64,000 nucleotides of DNA from Nonomuraea wenchangensis. GTDB taxonomy: Bacteria > Actinomycetota > Actinomycetes > Streptosporangiales > Streptosporangiaceae. The notes beneath the pieces are model-generated. The model did no database searches and had not been told where the DNA came from. It was given only the letters and a program-made list of their open reading frames with translations. Where the stretch lies: NCBI RefSeq assembly GCF_900111685.1, contig NZ_FOHX01000014.1:186001-250000 (forward strand), read 5' to 3'. This document shows positions 34,486 to 42,168 of this stretch, one piece after another. The translations under genes were made by a program, and so were the position numbers. Every line of letters starts with the position of its first letter. Within the stretch, counting starts at the first letter, position 1.

Positions 34486-34883
34486 GACGACGCAGCATCG
34501 TCGTGCCGGGCCTCGAACACGGGTCGAACCCCATCCCCGCGGCCTCGCGGCGCGGACCGCTGCTGGCCACCGGAGGTGTCCGCGGCGTCGACCGGGAGAG
34601 CGGCGTGCTTCCTGCGGACGTCGGCGAGCAGGTCCGCCACGCCTTCGCGAACCTGCGGGCGGTGGTCGAGGCCGGTGGCGGCACCGTCGAGGACGTCGTG
34701 CACGTGACGGTGTTCGCCGCGGCCGACGTCCGCGCGCCCGTGAACGAGGAGTGGGTCCGGATGTTTCCCGACGCGGGCTCCAGGCCCGCCCGGCATCTGC
34801 TGCGCCAGGAGCTGCCGGGCGGGATGCTCGTGCAGCTCGAAGCGCTGGCGTTCGTGATGGAGGACAGGGAGAGCGATGGCTGA
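34482..34883 (+). CDS. RidA/YjgF-family protein
   Basis: The 133-residue protein has typical RidA segments: GPLLATGGVRGVD, AFANLRAVVEAGGGTVEDVVHVTVF, PARHLLRQELPGGMLVQLEALAF. The Arg in PARHLL matches the substrate-carboxylate-binding Arg of the family. RidA enzymes hydrolyse reactive enamines/imines, and some relatives act on 2-hydroxymuconate-type products. It overlaps the aldolase (4 bp) and the next RraA-like gene (8 bp), so it is tightly coupled to the ring-cleavage pathway. It may tautomerise a keto/enol intermediate such as oxalomesaconate (inference). Confidence 0.88.
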   Translation: MRRRSIVVPGLEHGSNPIPAASRRGPLLATGGVRGVDRESGVLPADVGEQVRHAFANLRAVVEAGGGTVEDVVHVTVFAAADVRAPVNEEWVRMFPDAGSRPARHLLRQELPGGMLVQLEALAFVMEDRESDG

Positions 34884-35538
34884 GGATCTTGTAAGGAGGC
34901 TCGCGGCACTCGACGCGTGTGCGGTGTCCGACGCGCTCGACCGTCTGGGCGTGACCGGTGTCGCTCTCGGGCTGGCGCCGTTGACGGGCAACCATCGCAT
35001 CGCGGGGCGGGTCACCACCGTGCGGCTCGTCGAGGCGGGGGAGGCTCCGCCGAGTCCGCGGCACCTGGGCACCGCCGCCGTCGAGGCGTCCGGTCCCGGT
35101 GACGTGATCGTGGTCGAGCACGGAGGCCGCACCGGCGTGTCGGGCTGGGGCGGCATCCTCTCTCTCGCGGCGGCGCAGCGCGGCGTCGAAGGAGTGGTCG
35201 TCGACGGAGCCTGCCGGGACGTCGACGAGAGCCGTGAGCTGGGCCTGCCCGTCTTCGCCCGGGCCGCCGTCCCGCTCACCGCGCGGGGCAGGGTCGTGGA
35301 GCAGGACTGGAACATCCCCGTGACGATCTGCGGAGTCGCGGTGGCGCCGGGCGACCACGTCATCGCCGACGGCAGCGGCGTGGTGTTCCTCCCCGGGGAA
35401 CGGGCCGAGGAGATCGTCGGCGTGGCCGAGCGGATCGCGGCGCGCGAGCGGACCATGGCCGAACTGGTGAAGGCGGGCGCGCCCGTGTCCGAGGTGATGG
35501 GCGCGGGCTACGAGACGATGCTGCAGGAGAACCGATGA
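34876..35538 (+). CDS. RraA-family protein (aldolase/decarboxylase-like), paralogue 2
   Basis: This 220-residue RraA-fold protein has CAVSDALDRLGVTG, SGWGGILSLAAAQRGVEGVV, the catalytic-type VVVDGACRDVDESRELGLP, and a C-terminal PGDHVIADGSGVVFLP. The Asp-Arg pair needed for oxaloacetate/hydroxyacid aldolase activity is present. It overlaps RidA (8 bp) and paralogue 3 (4 bp). Its closest relative in the window is the next gene, not the LigK-like one. The two may form one hetero-oligomer or act on different hydroxy-ketoacids. Confidence 0.85.
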   Translation: MAEDLVRRLAALDACAVSDALDRLGVTGVALGLAPLTGNHRIAGRVTTVRLVEAGEAPPSPRHLGTAAVEASGPGDVIVVEHGGRTGVSGWGGILSLAAAQRGVEGVVVDGACRDVDESRELGLPVFARAAVPLTARGRVVEQDWNIPVTICGVAVAPGDHVIADGSGVVFLPGERAEEIVGVAERIAARERTMAELVKAGAPVSEVMGAGYETMLQENR

Positions 35539-36200
35539 CCACGACGAGCACCACCGAGCAGATCACCACGGCGTTGCGGGCACTGAGCTGCACCGACGTC
35601 AGCGACGCGCTCGATCGGCTGGGCATCGCCGGGCACTGCCTGGGGATCATGCCACTGGACCGGTCGTTCCGCCTCGTCGGGCGGGCATGGACGCTGCGCT
35701 ACGGCCCGGTCGGCCGTGACCCCGGCACCGTGGGGGACTACATCGACGATCTCGGTCCTGGAGACGTGGTCGTGCTCGACAACCAGGGCAGGCTCGACGC
35801 GACCGTCTGGGGTGACCTGCTGACCTACACCGCCGTACGGAACGGGGTGGCCGGCACGGTGATCGACGGAGTGTGCCGCGACGTCGACCGCTCGATCACG
35901 ACGGCCTACCCGGTCTTCTCCCGTGGCAACTGGATGCGTACGGGAAAGGACCGGGTGCGGGTCGAGGGGATCGGCGAGCCGGTGTCGATCGGCGGCGCCC
36001 GGGTCGAGCCGGGCGACTGGCTGCTGGGTGACGGCGACGGCGTCCTGTGCGTCCCGGCCGGGCGGATCGACGAGGTGATCGCGGCGGCGGAGGAGATCCG
36101 AGACGCGGAGGAGCGGATCCGGGAGGCGGTCCACGGCGGGCGACCCCTGCGCGCGGCGCGCGAGGAAGTCGGCTACCACCGGCTGCAGACCAAGCGTTGA
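35535..36200 (+). CDS. RraA-family protein (aldolase/decarboxylase-like), paralogue 3
   Basis: The 221-residue protein has CTDVSDALDRLGIAGH (nearly the same as paralogue 2), VWGDLLTYTAVRNGVAGTV, the catalytic-type VIDGVCRDVDRSITTAYP, and GDWLLGDGDGVLCVP. The ATG overlaps the previous stop (ATGA). It belongs to the RraA/dimethylmenaquinone-methyltransferase-like group, whose name is historical; members are mostly aldolases or decarboxylases. It is the last enzyme before the ferredoxin. Confidence 0.85.
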   Translation: MTTTSTTEQITTALRALSCTDVSDALDRLGIAGHCLGIMPLDRSFRLVGRAWTLRYGPVGRDPGTVGDYIDDLGPGDVVVLDNQGRLDATVWGDLLTYTAVRNGVAGTVIDGVCRDVDRSITTAYPVFSRGNWMRTGKDRVRVEGIGEPVSIGGARVEPGDWLLGDGDGVLCVPAGRIDEVIAAAEEIRDAEERIREAVHGGRPLRAAREEVGYHRLQTKR

Positions 36201-36227
36201 ACGGCGCCCCGAGATGAGAGTCAGTCC

Positions 36228-36422
36228 ATGAGAGTCAGTGTCGACAAGGACGTGTGCGCCTGCACGGGCACCTGTGCCTTGATAGCTCCTGAGGTGTTCG
36301 CGATCGAGAACCACAGCGAACTCGTCGTCCTGGATCCAGAGCCCGTCGACGACACACTGCGCGACCTCGTGGTCGACGCCGCGGAGCAGTGTCCAACGGG
36401 AGCCATCGAGATCACGGAGTGA
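36228..36422 (+). CDS. Small [3Fe-4S]-type ferredoxin (P450 partner type)
   Basis: The 64-residue protein has VDKDVCACTGTCALIAPEVF and AAEQCPTGAIEI. Cys9, Cys15 and the late Cys before Pro match the single-cluster [3Fe-4S] ferredoxins that feed actinomycete P450s. It is the only P450-type ferredoxin in the window and should serve the three P450s at 39832, 44429 and 51033. It is the last gene of the 25219-36422 unit, before a strong terminator. The 12 bases at its start (ATGAGAGTCAGT) are also present 14 bp upstream. Confidence 0.9.
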   Translation: MRVSVDKDVCACTGTCALIAPEVFAIENHSELVVLDPEPVDDTLRDLVVDAAEQCPTGAIEITE

Positions 36423-36430
36423 GGCCCGGG

Positions 36431-36467
36431 GAGCCTGCCGATGCTGAACGTATCGGCAGGCTCTTTC
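36431..36467 (+). terminator. Rho-independent terminator after the ring-cleavage operon
   Basis: A perfect 12-bp stem, GAGCCTGCCGAT (36431-36442) with ATCGGCAGGCTC (36452-36463), a 9-nt loop, then TTTCGT. It lies 9 bp after the ferredoxin stop. Confidence 0.8.
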
Positions 36468-36492
36468 GTCATGCGCCGACGCGTCCACTGCA

Positions 36493-36524
36493 CGCCACAC
36501 CGTTGCCTGTCGCGAATCTTCGTG
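36493..36524. promoter_or_regulatory. Paired operator box, distal copy before the importer operon
   Basis: CGCCACACCGTT (36493-36504) and CGAATCTTCGTG (36513-36524), 20 bp apart. The first box keeps only the CG-N6-CG frame, so this is one of the weaker pairs. With the next entry it accounts for most of the 395-bp gap 36423-36817; the remaining stretch shows nothing else. Confidence 0.4.
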
Positions 36525-36611
36525 ATAAGTGAGCGGATGAAGGAGTCTTTCACCCGAGGACACCATGGTTTTTGCCGTGCGCTCGCGTGTCGGCACCGAT
36601 TTGGATAACGG

Positions 36612-36656
36612 CGAAGTTTCGTCTATTGACACGATATGCCGCAAAGAGGTTAGTAT
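36612..36656 (+). promoter_or_regulatory. Promoter and paired operator box of the importer operon
   Basis: Boxes CGAAGTTTCGTC (36612-36623) and CGATATGCCGCA (36632-36643), 20 bp apart. TTGACA (36626-36631) lies between them, and TAGTAT (36651-36656) is a possible -10 at 19 bp spacing, so here the second box sits between the -35 and -10. The lipoprotein gene starts 160 bp downstream. Confidence 0.6.
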
Positions 36657-36817
36657 CCCATAACCTCGCAATGCCGCCCGCCACGCGCCACGACGCCGCT
36701 CACCGGGACAGGGCACCCTGCGAAGCCGTCCTCCCCGTTCACAAATGATCAATTACCGAAAGATCCAGATGTCGTCCTCGACGGACGCCCTGGCGAAAAG
36801 AATCTGGAGGCTGAGCG

Positions 36818-37912
36818 ATGCGCCCTGGCCTTAAGTCACTGGCAATGGGATTGGCCCTGGTCATGGCCGCCACCGGCTGCGGCGGCAATTCGGAGGTCGC
36901 GGAAAAACGGGAAGTAAGCGCGTTCTCCACGGCGGGCGACGAGACGCTGCCGCAGGCTCTGCGGCCGAGCCCGCTCAAGGAGCGCAAGACCGTCAAGGTC
37001 GCGCTCGCGGCCATGGTCGGCTCCTATGCCGCGCTCGCGGTCGCCGAACGGCTCGGCGAGTTCGAGAAGGAGAACATCAAGGTCGAGTTCGAATTCCTCC
37101 CCGCGCAGGACTCGCTCGTCATGATGACGCAGAAGCGCGTCGACGTGCTGGCCTCGCAGATCTCCCCCGGTCTGCTGAACATCATCGGATCGGGCGAGGG
37201 CATCCGGGTCGTCTTCCCGGGCGGTGGACGGCCCGAGGACACCGACCAGGGCCTGTGGGTGAACAAGAAGATCTTCGGCGACAACGGCAAGTTCGACCTG
37301 CAGGACCTCAAGGGAGCGGACCTCGCCGGCCCCGGGGGCAACCGTCCCGGGCTGTGGGCCACCTTGTTCGAACACCTGAAGACCAACAAGGTCGACATCG
37401 GGCCCAAGGACGTGAACTGGCAGGACCTGAGCTCCGCCGACGCCGTCAACGCCCTGCGCAACGGAGCGGTGGGAGCCGCCTACGCGTCGGCCCCCTACCA
37501 GGAGATCCTGCTGAAGGACTCCTGCTGCGAGTTCGTCAAGGGAGCGATCTCCCCGGTGGCCGGCGTGTTCTACATGTTCGGGCAGCGGCTGCTGAAGGAC
37601 GACCGCGACACCGGAACGGCCTTCGTCCGGGCGCTGGCCAGAAGCACGCAGAAGTACCTCCTGAAGGACTACCGGCAGACCGACGAGGTCGTCGCCGCGC
37701 TCGCGGAGGCCCAGAAGGTCCCCGAGAAGACCATTCGTGAGGCGGAGCCGTCGGCCTTCGAAGCGGACTACAACCTGCACACCGAGCTCGCGCCCGTCTA
37801 CCAGGACTACTACCGGGCCATCGACAGCGGGTTGCTCCAGTACAACAGCGATCTGAGCGACAAGGACCTCTACGACTCCTCGTTCGCGGAGTCCCTGCGC
37901 AGCTCCGGCTGA
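36818..37912 (+). CDS. ABC transporter substrate-binding lipoprotein (NMT1/TauA-like)
   Basis: The 364-residue protein has a lipoprotein signal peptide (LALVMAATGCGG, lipobox Cys near 22) and a periplasmic-binding fold of the NMT1/SsuA/TauA type (VKVALAAMVGSYAALAVAERLG, KENIKVEFEFLPAQDSLV). A 'DVLASQISPGLLNII' substrate-lobe segment is also present. Family members bind sulfonates, thiamine precursors or aromatic acids. Located between the ring-cleavage operon and the P450s, with the shared operator in front, it probably binds the aromatic growth substrate. Confidence 0.9.
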   Translation: MRPGLKSLAMGLALVMAATGCGGNSEVAEKREVSAFSTAGDETLPQALRPSPLKERKTVKVALAAMVGSYAALAVAERLGEFEKENIKVEFEFLPAQDSLVMMTQKRVDVLASQISPGLLNIIGSGEGIRVVFPGGGRPEDTDQGLWVNKKIFGDNGKFDLQDLKGADLAGPGGNRPGLWATLFEHLKTNKVDIGPKDVNWQDLSSADAVNALRNGAVGAAYASAPYQEILLKDSCCEFVKGAISPVAGVFYMFGQRLLKDDRDTGTAFVRALARSTQKYLLKDYRQTDEVVAALAEAQKVPEKTIREAEPSAFEADYNLHTELAPVYQDYYRAIDSGLLQYNSDLSDKDLYDSSFAESLRSSG

Positions 37913-37982
37913 TCACGAGGACACGCGGCGGGCGCCCCGTCGGAAGGGACGCCCGCCGCACCGTCACAAGAGGTTCGTTGCA

Positions 37983-38828
37983 GTGAAACGGCCGGCGCCG
38001 ACCTCCGGGCCTGCCCACGGTCCAACCGGCGAAGCGGGAGTAGTAGTGAACGACAACAGAGTCGCGGTACGTGGTGTGGAGCGGGTGTTCGCCTCCGGCC
38101 ACGCGACCGTCAAGGCGCTGGGCCCCATCGACCTCGATGTGCGTGACGGAGAGTTCCTCTGCATCGTGGGCCCGTCGGGTTGTGGCAAGTCCACCCTGCT
38201 GCGCATCATCGCGGGACTCCTGAGCCCCAGCGACGGTGAGGTGTCGCTGCGCACCACCAGCAAAGAGGCGCCGCTCACTTCCGTGGTCTTCCAGGACTAC
38301 AGCATCTTCCCCTGGAAGACGGTGGAAGCCAACGTCCGCTTCGGCCTGGACATCGCGAAGGTGCCCGGCTCGGTCTCGAAGGAGCGGGTCTCCCGGTGGC
38401 TGACCCGCCTCGGACTCAAGGACTTCGGCGGCGCCTACCCGGCCACCTTGTCCGGAGGGATGAAGCAGCGGGTCTCCATCGCGCGCGCGTTCGCGGTGGA
38501 ACCGCAGATCCTGCTGATGGACGAACCGTTCGCCGCGCTGGACGCGCAGCTGCGCCAGGTGATGCAGGCGGAGCTGCTCGAGCTCTGGCAAGAGGACGGC
38601 AGGACCGTCATCTTCATCACGCACAACCTGGACGAGGCCATTCTGCTCGGCGACCGGGTGATCGTGATGAGTTCCCGGCCGGGGCGTGTGGTCGCCGAGG
38701 TCGACGTCCCCTTCGCCCGGCCGCGTTCTCCGGAGATCCGCAGGAGCTCGGAGTTCGCCGAGCTCGAAGGCGAGATCTGGGACCTGCTCAGGTCCGAGAT
38801 GAAGACGGATCCGCGGACAAGCGCCTGA
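37983..38828 (+). CDS. ABC transporter ATP-binding protein (TauB/SsuB-like)
   Basis: The ATPase has Walker A VGPSGCGKST, the Q-loop SVVFQDYSIFPWKT, signature LSGGMKQRVSIARAFA and Walker B ILLMDEPFAALD. GTG 37983 gives 281 residues with a low-complexity start; GTG 38046 (GGGAG 5 nt upstream) gives 260 residues and a more usual N-terminus, so the true start may be the latter. It lies between the binding protein and the permease of the same importer. Confidence 0.9.
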   Translation: MKRPAPTSGPAHGPTGEAGVVVNDNRVAVRGVERVFASGHATVKALGPIDLDVRDGEFLCIVGPSGCGKSTLLRIIAGLLSPSDGEVSLRTTSKEAPLTSVVFQDYSIFPWKTVEANVRFGLDIAKVPGSVSKERVSRWLTRLGLKDFGGAYPATLSGGMKQRVSIARAFAVEPQILLMDEPFAALDAQLRQVMQAELLELWQEDGRTVIFITHNLDEAILLGDRVIVMSSRPGRVVAEVDVPFARPRSPEIRRSSEFAELEGEIWDLLRSEMKTDPRTSA

Positions 38829-38852
38829 ACGGGACGGCAGAAGAAGGAAACC

Positions 38853-39722
38853 ATGACGGAATTGGCACAATCGCAGCAGCCGGCGCAGGCCGAGCACGGA
38901 CCTGCCGAGCTGGTCACCAGGACGCCTGATCTCGCTGAGCGCGATCCGGTCCGCTTCCAGCGCCGGCGCGTGCTCATCGACAATCTCCTGCGGTTCGGAA
39001 CCCCTGTCGTCATTCTTCTCGTCTGGCAGGCCATCTCCTCCAGCGGGCTGGTGGACCAGCGCTTCTGGCCTCCGCCGAGTGAGATCGTCGTCTCCTTCGT
39101 GGACCTCGTCTCCTCCGGTCTGGTGCTTGAGGCGGCGGTCAGCACCTTCAGGGTGCTCCTGCTCGGATACTTCGGCGGAGCGCTGGTCGGGATCGTCCTG
39201 GGCGTCCTCCTGGGCAGCTTCCGCAAGCTGAGAACCGCCCTTGAGCCCGTCATCAGCGCGCTCTACACCGTGCCCAAGCTCGCCGTGCTGCCCCTGCTGC
39301 TGATGATCTTCGGGTTGGGGGAGACCCCGAAGGTGCTCCTGGTCGCGTTCGGCGTCTTCTTCATCGTGGCGATCTCCACGATGTCCGCCGTGGCCGGCCT
39401 CGCGGAGGGCTATCTGGAACCGGCACGCTCGTTCGGCGCGAGCCGGATCCAGACGTTCCGCCATGTCACGCTGCCCGCGATGATGCCGGAGGTGTTCACC
39501 TCGCTGCGCATCTCGATCGGCACCGCGGTGCTGCTCGTCATCGGCATCGAGTTCGTGCAGGGGCGCGAAGGGCTCGGCTTCCTGATCTGGAACTCGTGGC
39601 AGGTGTTCCTCGCGGACCGGATGTACGCCGGCATCGTGACCGTCTCGATCATCGGGGTCGCGCTGCAGTCCGCGGTGACCTGGATCGGGCGGCGCGTCTC
39701 CCCATGGGCTCCGCGCCGATAG
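38853..39722 (+). CDS. ABC transporter permease (TauC/SsuC-like)
   Basis: The 289-residue protein has an N-terminal polar tail of about 45 residues, then about six membrane helices. The cytoplasmic EAA loop reads EPARSFGASRIQTFRHVTLPAM. It also shows WPPPSEIVVSFVDL, usual at the start of this family's core. It completes the importer encoded with 36818 and 37983 and follows the ATPase gene by 24 bp. Confidence 0.93.
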   Translation: MTELAQSQQPAQAEHGPAELVTRTPDLAERDPVRFQRRRVLIDNLLRFGTPVVILLVWQAISSSGLVDQRFWPPPSEIVVSFVDLVSSGLVLEAAVSTFRVLLLGYFGGALVGIVLGVLLGSFRKLRTALEPVISALYTVPKLAVLPLLLMIFGLGETPKVLLVAFGVFFIVAISTMSAVAGLAEGYLEPARSFGASRIQTFRHVTLPAMMPEVFTSLRISIGTAVLLVIGIEFVQGREGLGFLIWNSWQVFLADRMYAGIVTVSIIGVALQSAVTWIGRRVSPWAPRR

Positions 39723-39831
39723 CGGCCGGCCTCGCCCGCGATCAGGCATCACACATGGTCATTCCGCCCAGCGTCCCGGAGACGAGCGGGCGCACAGATA
39801 CGGGTTCTGACACGAAAGCAAGGAGACGGCG

Positions 39832-41031
39832 ATGACTGACGCGACACGGCTGCCGACCTTCGACCTCAACGAGCCGGGGACGCAGGACGAGCTCTACGAG
39901 CGCTACGCGGACCTGCGCTCGAAGGACAGAGTGGCCCACAGCGATCGTTTCGGTGGCTACTACATGCTGACGCGCTACGAGGACATCAAGGCCGCGCTCA
40001 CGCAGCCCGACCTGTTCGCCTCCGGCCAGGGCGTCACGATCCCCCACTTCGGACTGCCGATCCCGGCCATCCCCCTGGAGGCGGACCCGCCCGAGCACAA
40101 GGCCCTGCGCGCCCTGCTGCTTCCGCTGTTCCGGCCCAGGCAGGTCGCGAAGTTCGGGGAGTACGTCGAGAAGGTCACCACCGAGCTCGTCGACGCCTTC
40201 ATCGAGCGGGGCGAGGCCGACCTCAAGGCGGAGCTGTGCGAGGTCGTCCCCTCGCGGATGACCGAGCATTTCCTCGGCCTGGGGGACGGTGAGTGGCAGA
40301 GGCTGCGCAGCTTCGGCCCGAAGCTGCTGCAGACCTCCCGGGAGGAACTGCTCGCCGAGAACGAGTCGGTCGCTCGTGAACTGATGTCGTTCTTCCGGGA
40401 GGTGCTCGACCGCAAGCGGGCCGACCCCCAGGACGACCTGCTCAGCCTGCTCGTCACGGCGGAGGTGGACGGCGCGCCGCTCGCCCCGGACCAGGTGCTG
40501 GGCATGGCGATCCTGGTGGGGGAGGCCGGGCACGCCACCACGATCAGGTCGCTGACGAGCACGTTCTTCATGCTGGGCCGCGACACGGAGCTGCGGCGGC
40601 GGCTCATCGACGACCCGGAGCTGATTCCCGCCGCGATCAACGAGATTCTCCGGCTCGAAGCGCCGTCGCAGATGTTCGCCAGGACAGTCACCCGGGACTG
40701 CGAGTTCGCCGGGCACCAGTTCGAAGCCGGCGACAAGGTCGGGATCCTCTTCGGTTGCGGCAATCGCGACGAGGAGGTCTTCGAGCGGCCGGACGAGGTC
40801 GACCTCGACCGCAGGCCCAACCCGCATCTCTCGTTCGGCGTCGGCATCCACCGCTGCGTCGGGGAGCCGCTCGCCCGGCTCGAAATGAAGATCGTGATCG
40901 AGCAGGTGCTGCGCCGGCTCCCTGACTACGTGCTGAAGCATCCGGACGACGCCGAGTGGCTTCCCGGGTTCCGCCGGGAGCTGGCCGCCCTGCCCGTGAC
41001 CTTCACGGCGGGCACCAGGGAGAGCGCATGA
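39832..41031 (+). CDS. Cytochrome P450
   Basis: The 399-residue bacterial class I P450 has an I-helix oxygen-activation motif EAGHATT, ExxR in EILRLEAPSQ, and the heme loop FGVGIHRCVGEPLAR with the proximal Cys. The heme neighbourhood 'EADPPEHKALR' is typical of CYP families acting on terpenoids, steroids or aromatics. It overlaps the zinc alcohol dehydrogenase gene (ATGA), so hydroxylation and alcohol oxidation are coupled. No separate operator is seen in the 109 bp before it; it probably reads through from the importer operon. Confidence 0.94.
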   Translation: MTDATRLPTFDLNEPGTQDELYERYADLRSKDRVAHSDRFGGYYMLTRYEDIKAALTQPDLFASGQGVTIPHFGLPIPAIPLEADPPEHKALRALLLPLFRPRQVAKFGEYVEKVTTELVDAFIERGEADLKAELCEVVPSRMTEHFLGLGDGEWQRLRSFGPKLLQTSREELLAENESVARELMSFFREVLDRKRADPQDDLLSLLVTAEVDGAPLAPDQVLGMAILVGEAGHATTIRSLTSTFFMLGRDTELRRRLIDDPELIPAAINEILRLEAPSQMFARTVTRDCEFAGHQFEAGDKVGILFGCGNRDEEVFERPDEVDLDRRPNPHLSFGVGIHRCVGEPLARLEMKIVIEQVLRRLPDYVLKHPDDAEWLPGFRRELAALPVTFTAGTRESA

Positions 41032-42056
41032 GAGCGTTCCGTCTGACCGAGCCGGGCGAGCCGCCGGCGGTCGTCGAGGTGCCCACTCCCCGGCCCGGAC
41101 CGGGCGAGGTGCTGGTCAAGGTCGCGGGGGTCGGCGCCTGCCACACCGACATCACGCTGATGGACGCCGAAGCCGGCTACACGCCCCCGCTGCCCTTCAC
41201 GCTGGGACACGAGGTGTCGGGGTGGATCGCCGAGCTGGGCGACGGCGTGACCGGGCTCGACATCGGGCAGCCCGTGCTGATCTACATCTCGTGGGGGTGC
41301 GGACGTTGCGTCCGCTGCGCGAGCGGACTGGATCACTGGTGCCACAACGGGGCGAGCCTGGCCGGCATCGGCCGCGACGGAGGGCTCGCCGACTACCAGC
41401 TCGTCCCCGACGCGCGTTACGTCGTTCCGCTGCCGGAGAGCCTTGACGTGTTCGAGGCCGGTCCGCTGGCGGACGCCGGCCTGACGCCGTACCACGCGAT
41501 CCGCCGCTCCGCCCACAAGCTGGCCTCGCCGATGTCGACGCTCGTGGTCGTCGGCGTCGGGGGGCTCGGGCACCTGGCGGTCCAGATCGCGCGGGCGACC
41601 TCGGCCGCCACCGTCGTCGCCGTCGACATCAGCGAGGACAAGCTCGAGTTCGCGCGCGGGCTCGGCGCCCACCACGCGATCATGGCAGGGGCCCAGGCCG
41701 CGGCGGAGGTGAAGGAGCTGACCGCGGGCCGTGGCGCCGACCTCGTCGTGGACTTCGTCGGAAGCGACGCCAGTGGTGCTTTTTGTGCCGCCGCGGCCGG
41801 AAGCATGGCCGAGATCACCCTCATCGGCGGCGCGGGCGGATCGATAACCGTCGATCACCGCTCGCTGCAGCGCGACACCTCGGTCACCCGCTCCGGGATG
41901 GGGTCCATTCCCGACCTGCACGAGGTCGTCGCGCTGGCGGCGTCAGGAGCGATCGCAGCCGAGGTGGAGAAGCACCCCTTCGCCGAGGTGGACGCCGTCT
42001 ACGAGCGGCTCAGGAACGGCCAGGTCAAGGGGCGCGCGGTCATCACGATGGACTGA
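41028..42056 (+). CDS. Zinc-dependent alcohol dehydrogenase (MDR family)
   Basis: The 342-residue protein has catalytic zinc ligands in GACHTDITLM and LGHEVSG. The structural zinc lobe is intact (CGRCVRCASGLDHWC) and the nucleotide-binding loop is VVGVGGLGHLAVQIA. The start at ATG 41028 overlaps the P450 stop. It should oxidise the alcohol made by that P450; the aldehyde would then go to the dehydrogenase 112 bp downstream. Confidence 0.93.
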   Translation: MRAFRLTEPGEPPAVVEVPTPRPGPGEVLVKVAGVGACHTDITLMDAEAGYTPPLPFTLGHEVSGWIAELGDGVTGLDIGQPVLIYISWGCGRCVRCASGLDHWCHNGASLAGIGRDGGLADYQLVPDARYVVPLPESLDVFEAGPLADAGLTPYHAIRRSAHKLASPMSTLVVVGVGGLGHLAVQIARATSAATVVAVDISEDKLEFARGLGAHHAIMAGAQAAAEVKELTAGRGADLVVDFVGSDASGAFCAAAAGSMAEITLIGGAGGSITVDHRSLQRDTSVTRSGMGSIPDLHEVVALAASGAIAAEVEKHPFAEVDAVYERLRNGQVKGRAVITMD

Positions 42057-42168
42057 CGCGGGCGGGGCCGGGCGCGCCGCTGCGCGCATCCCGGCCCTGG
42101 TCGCCGAGAGCGACCGCTCCGGCGCTGCTCACCCGCGATGACGACAGGCTCGAGAGAGAGGATGCCGG

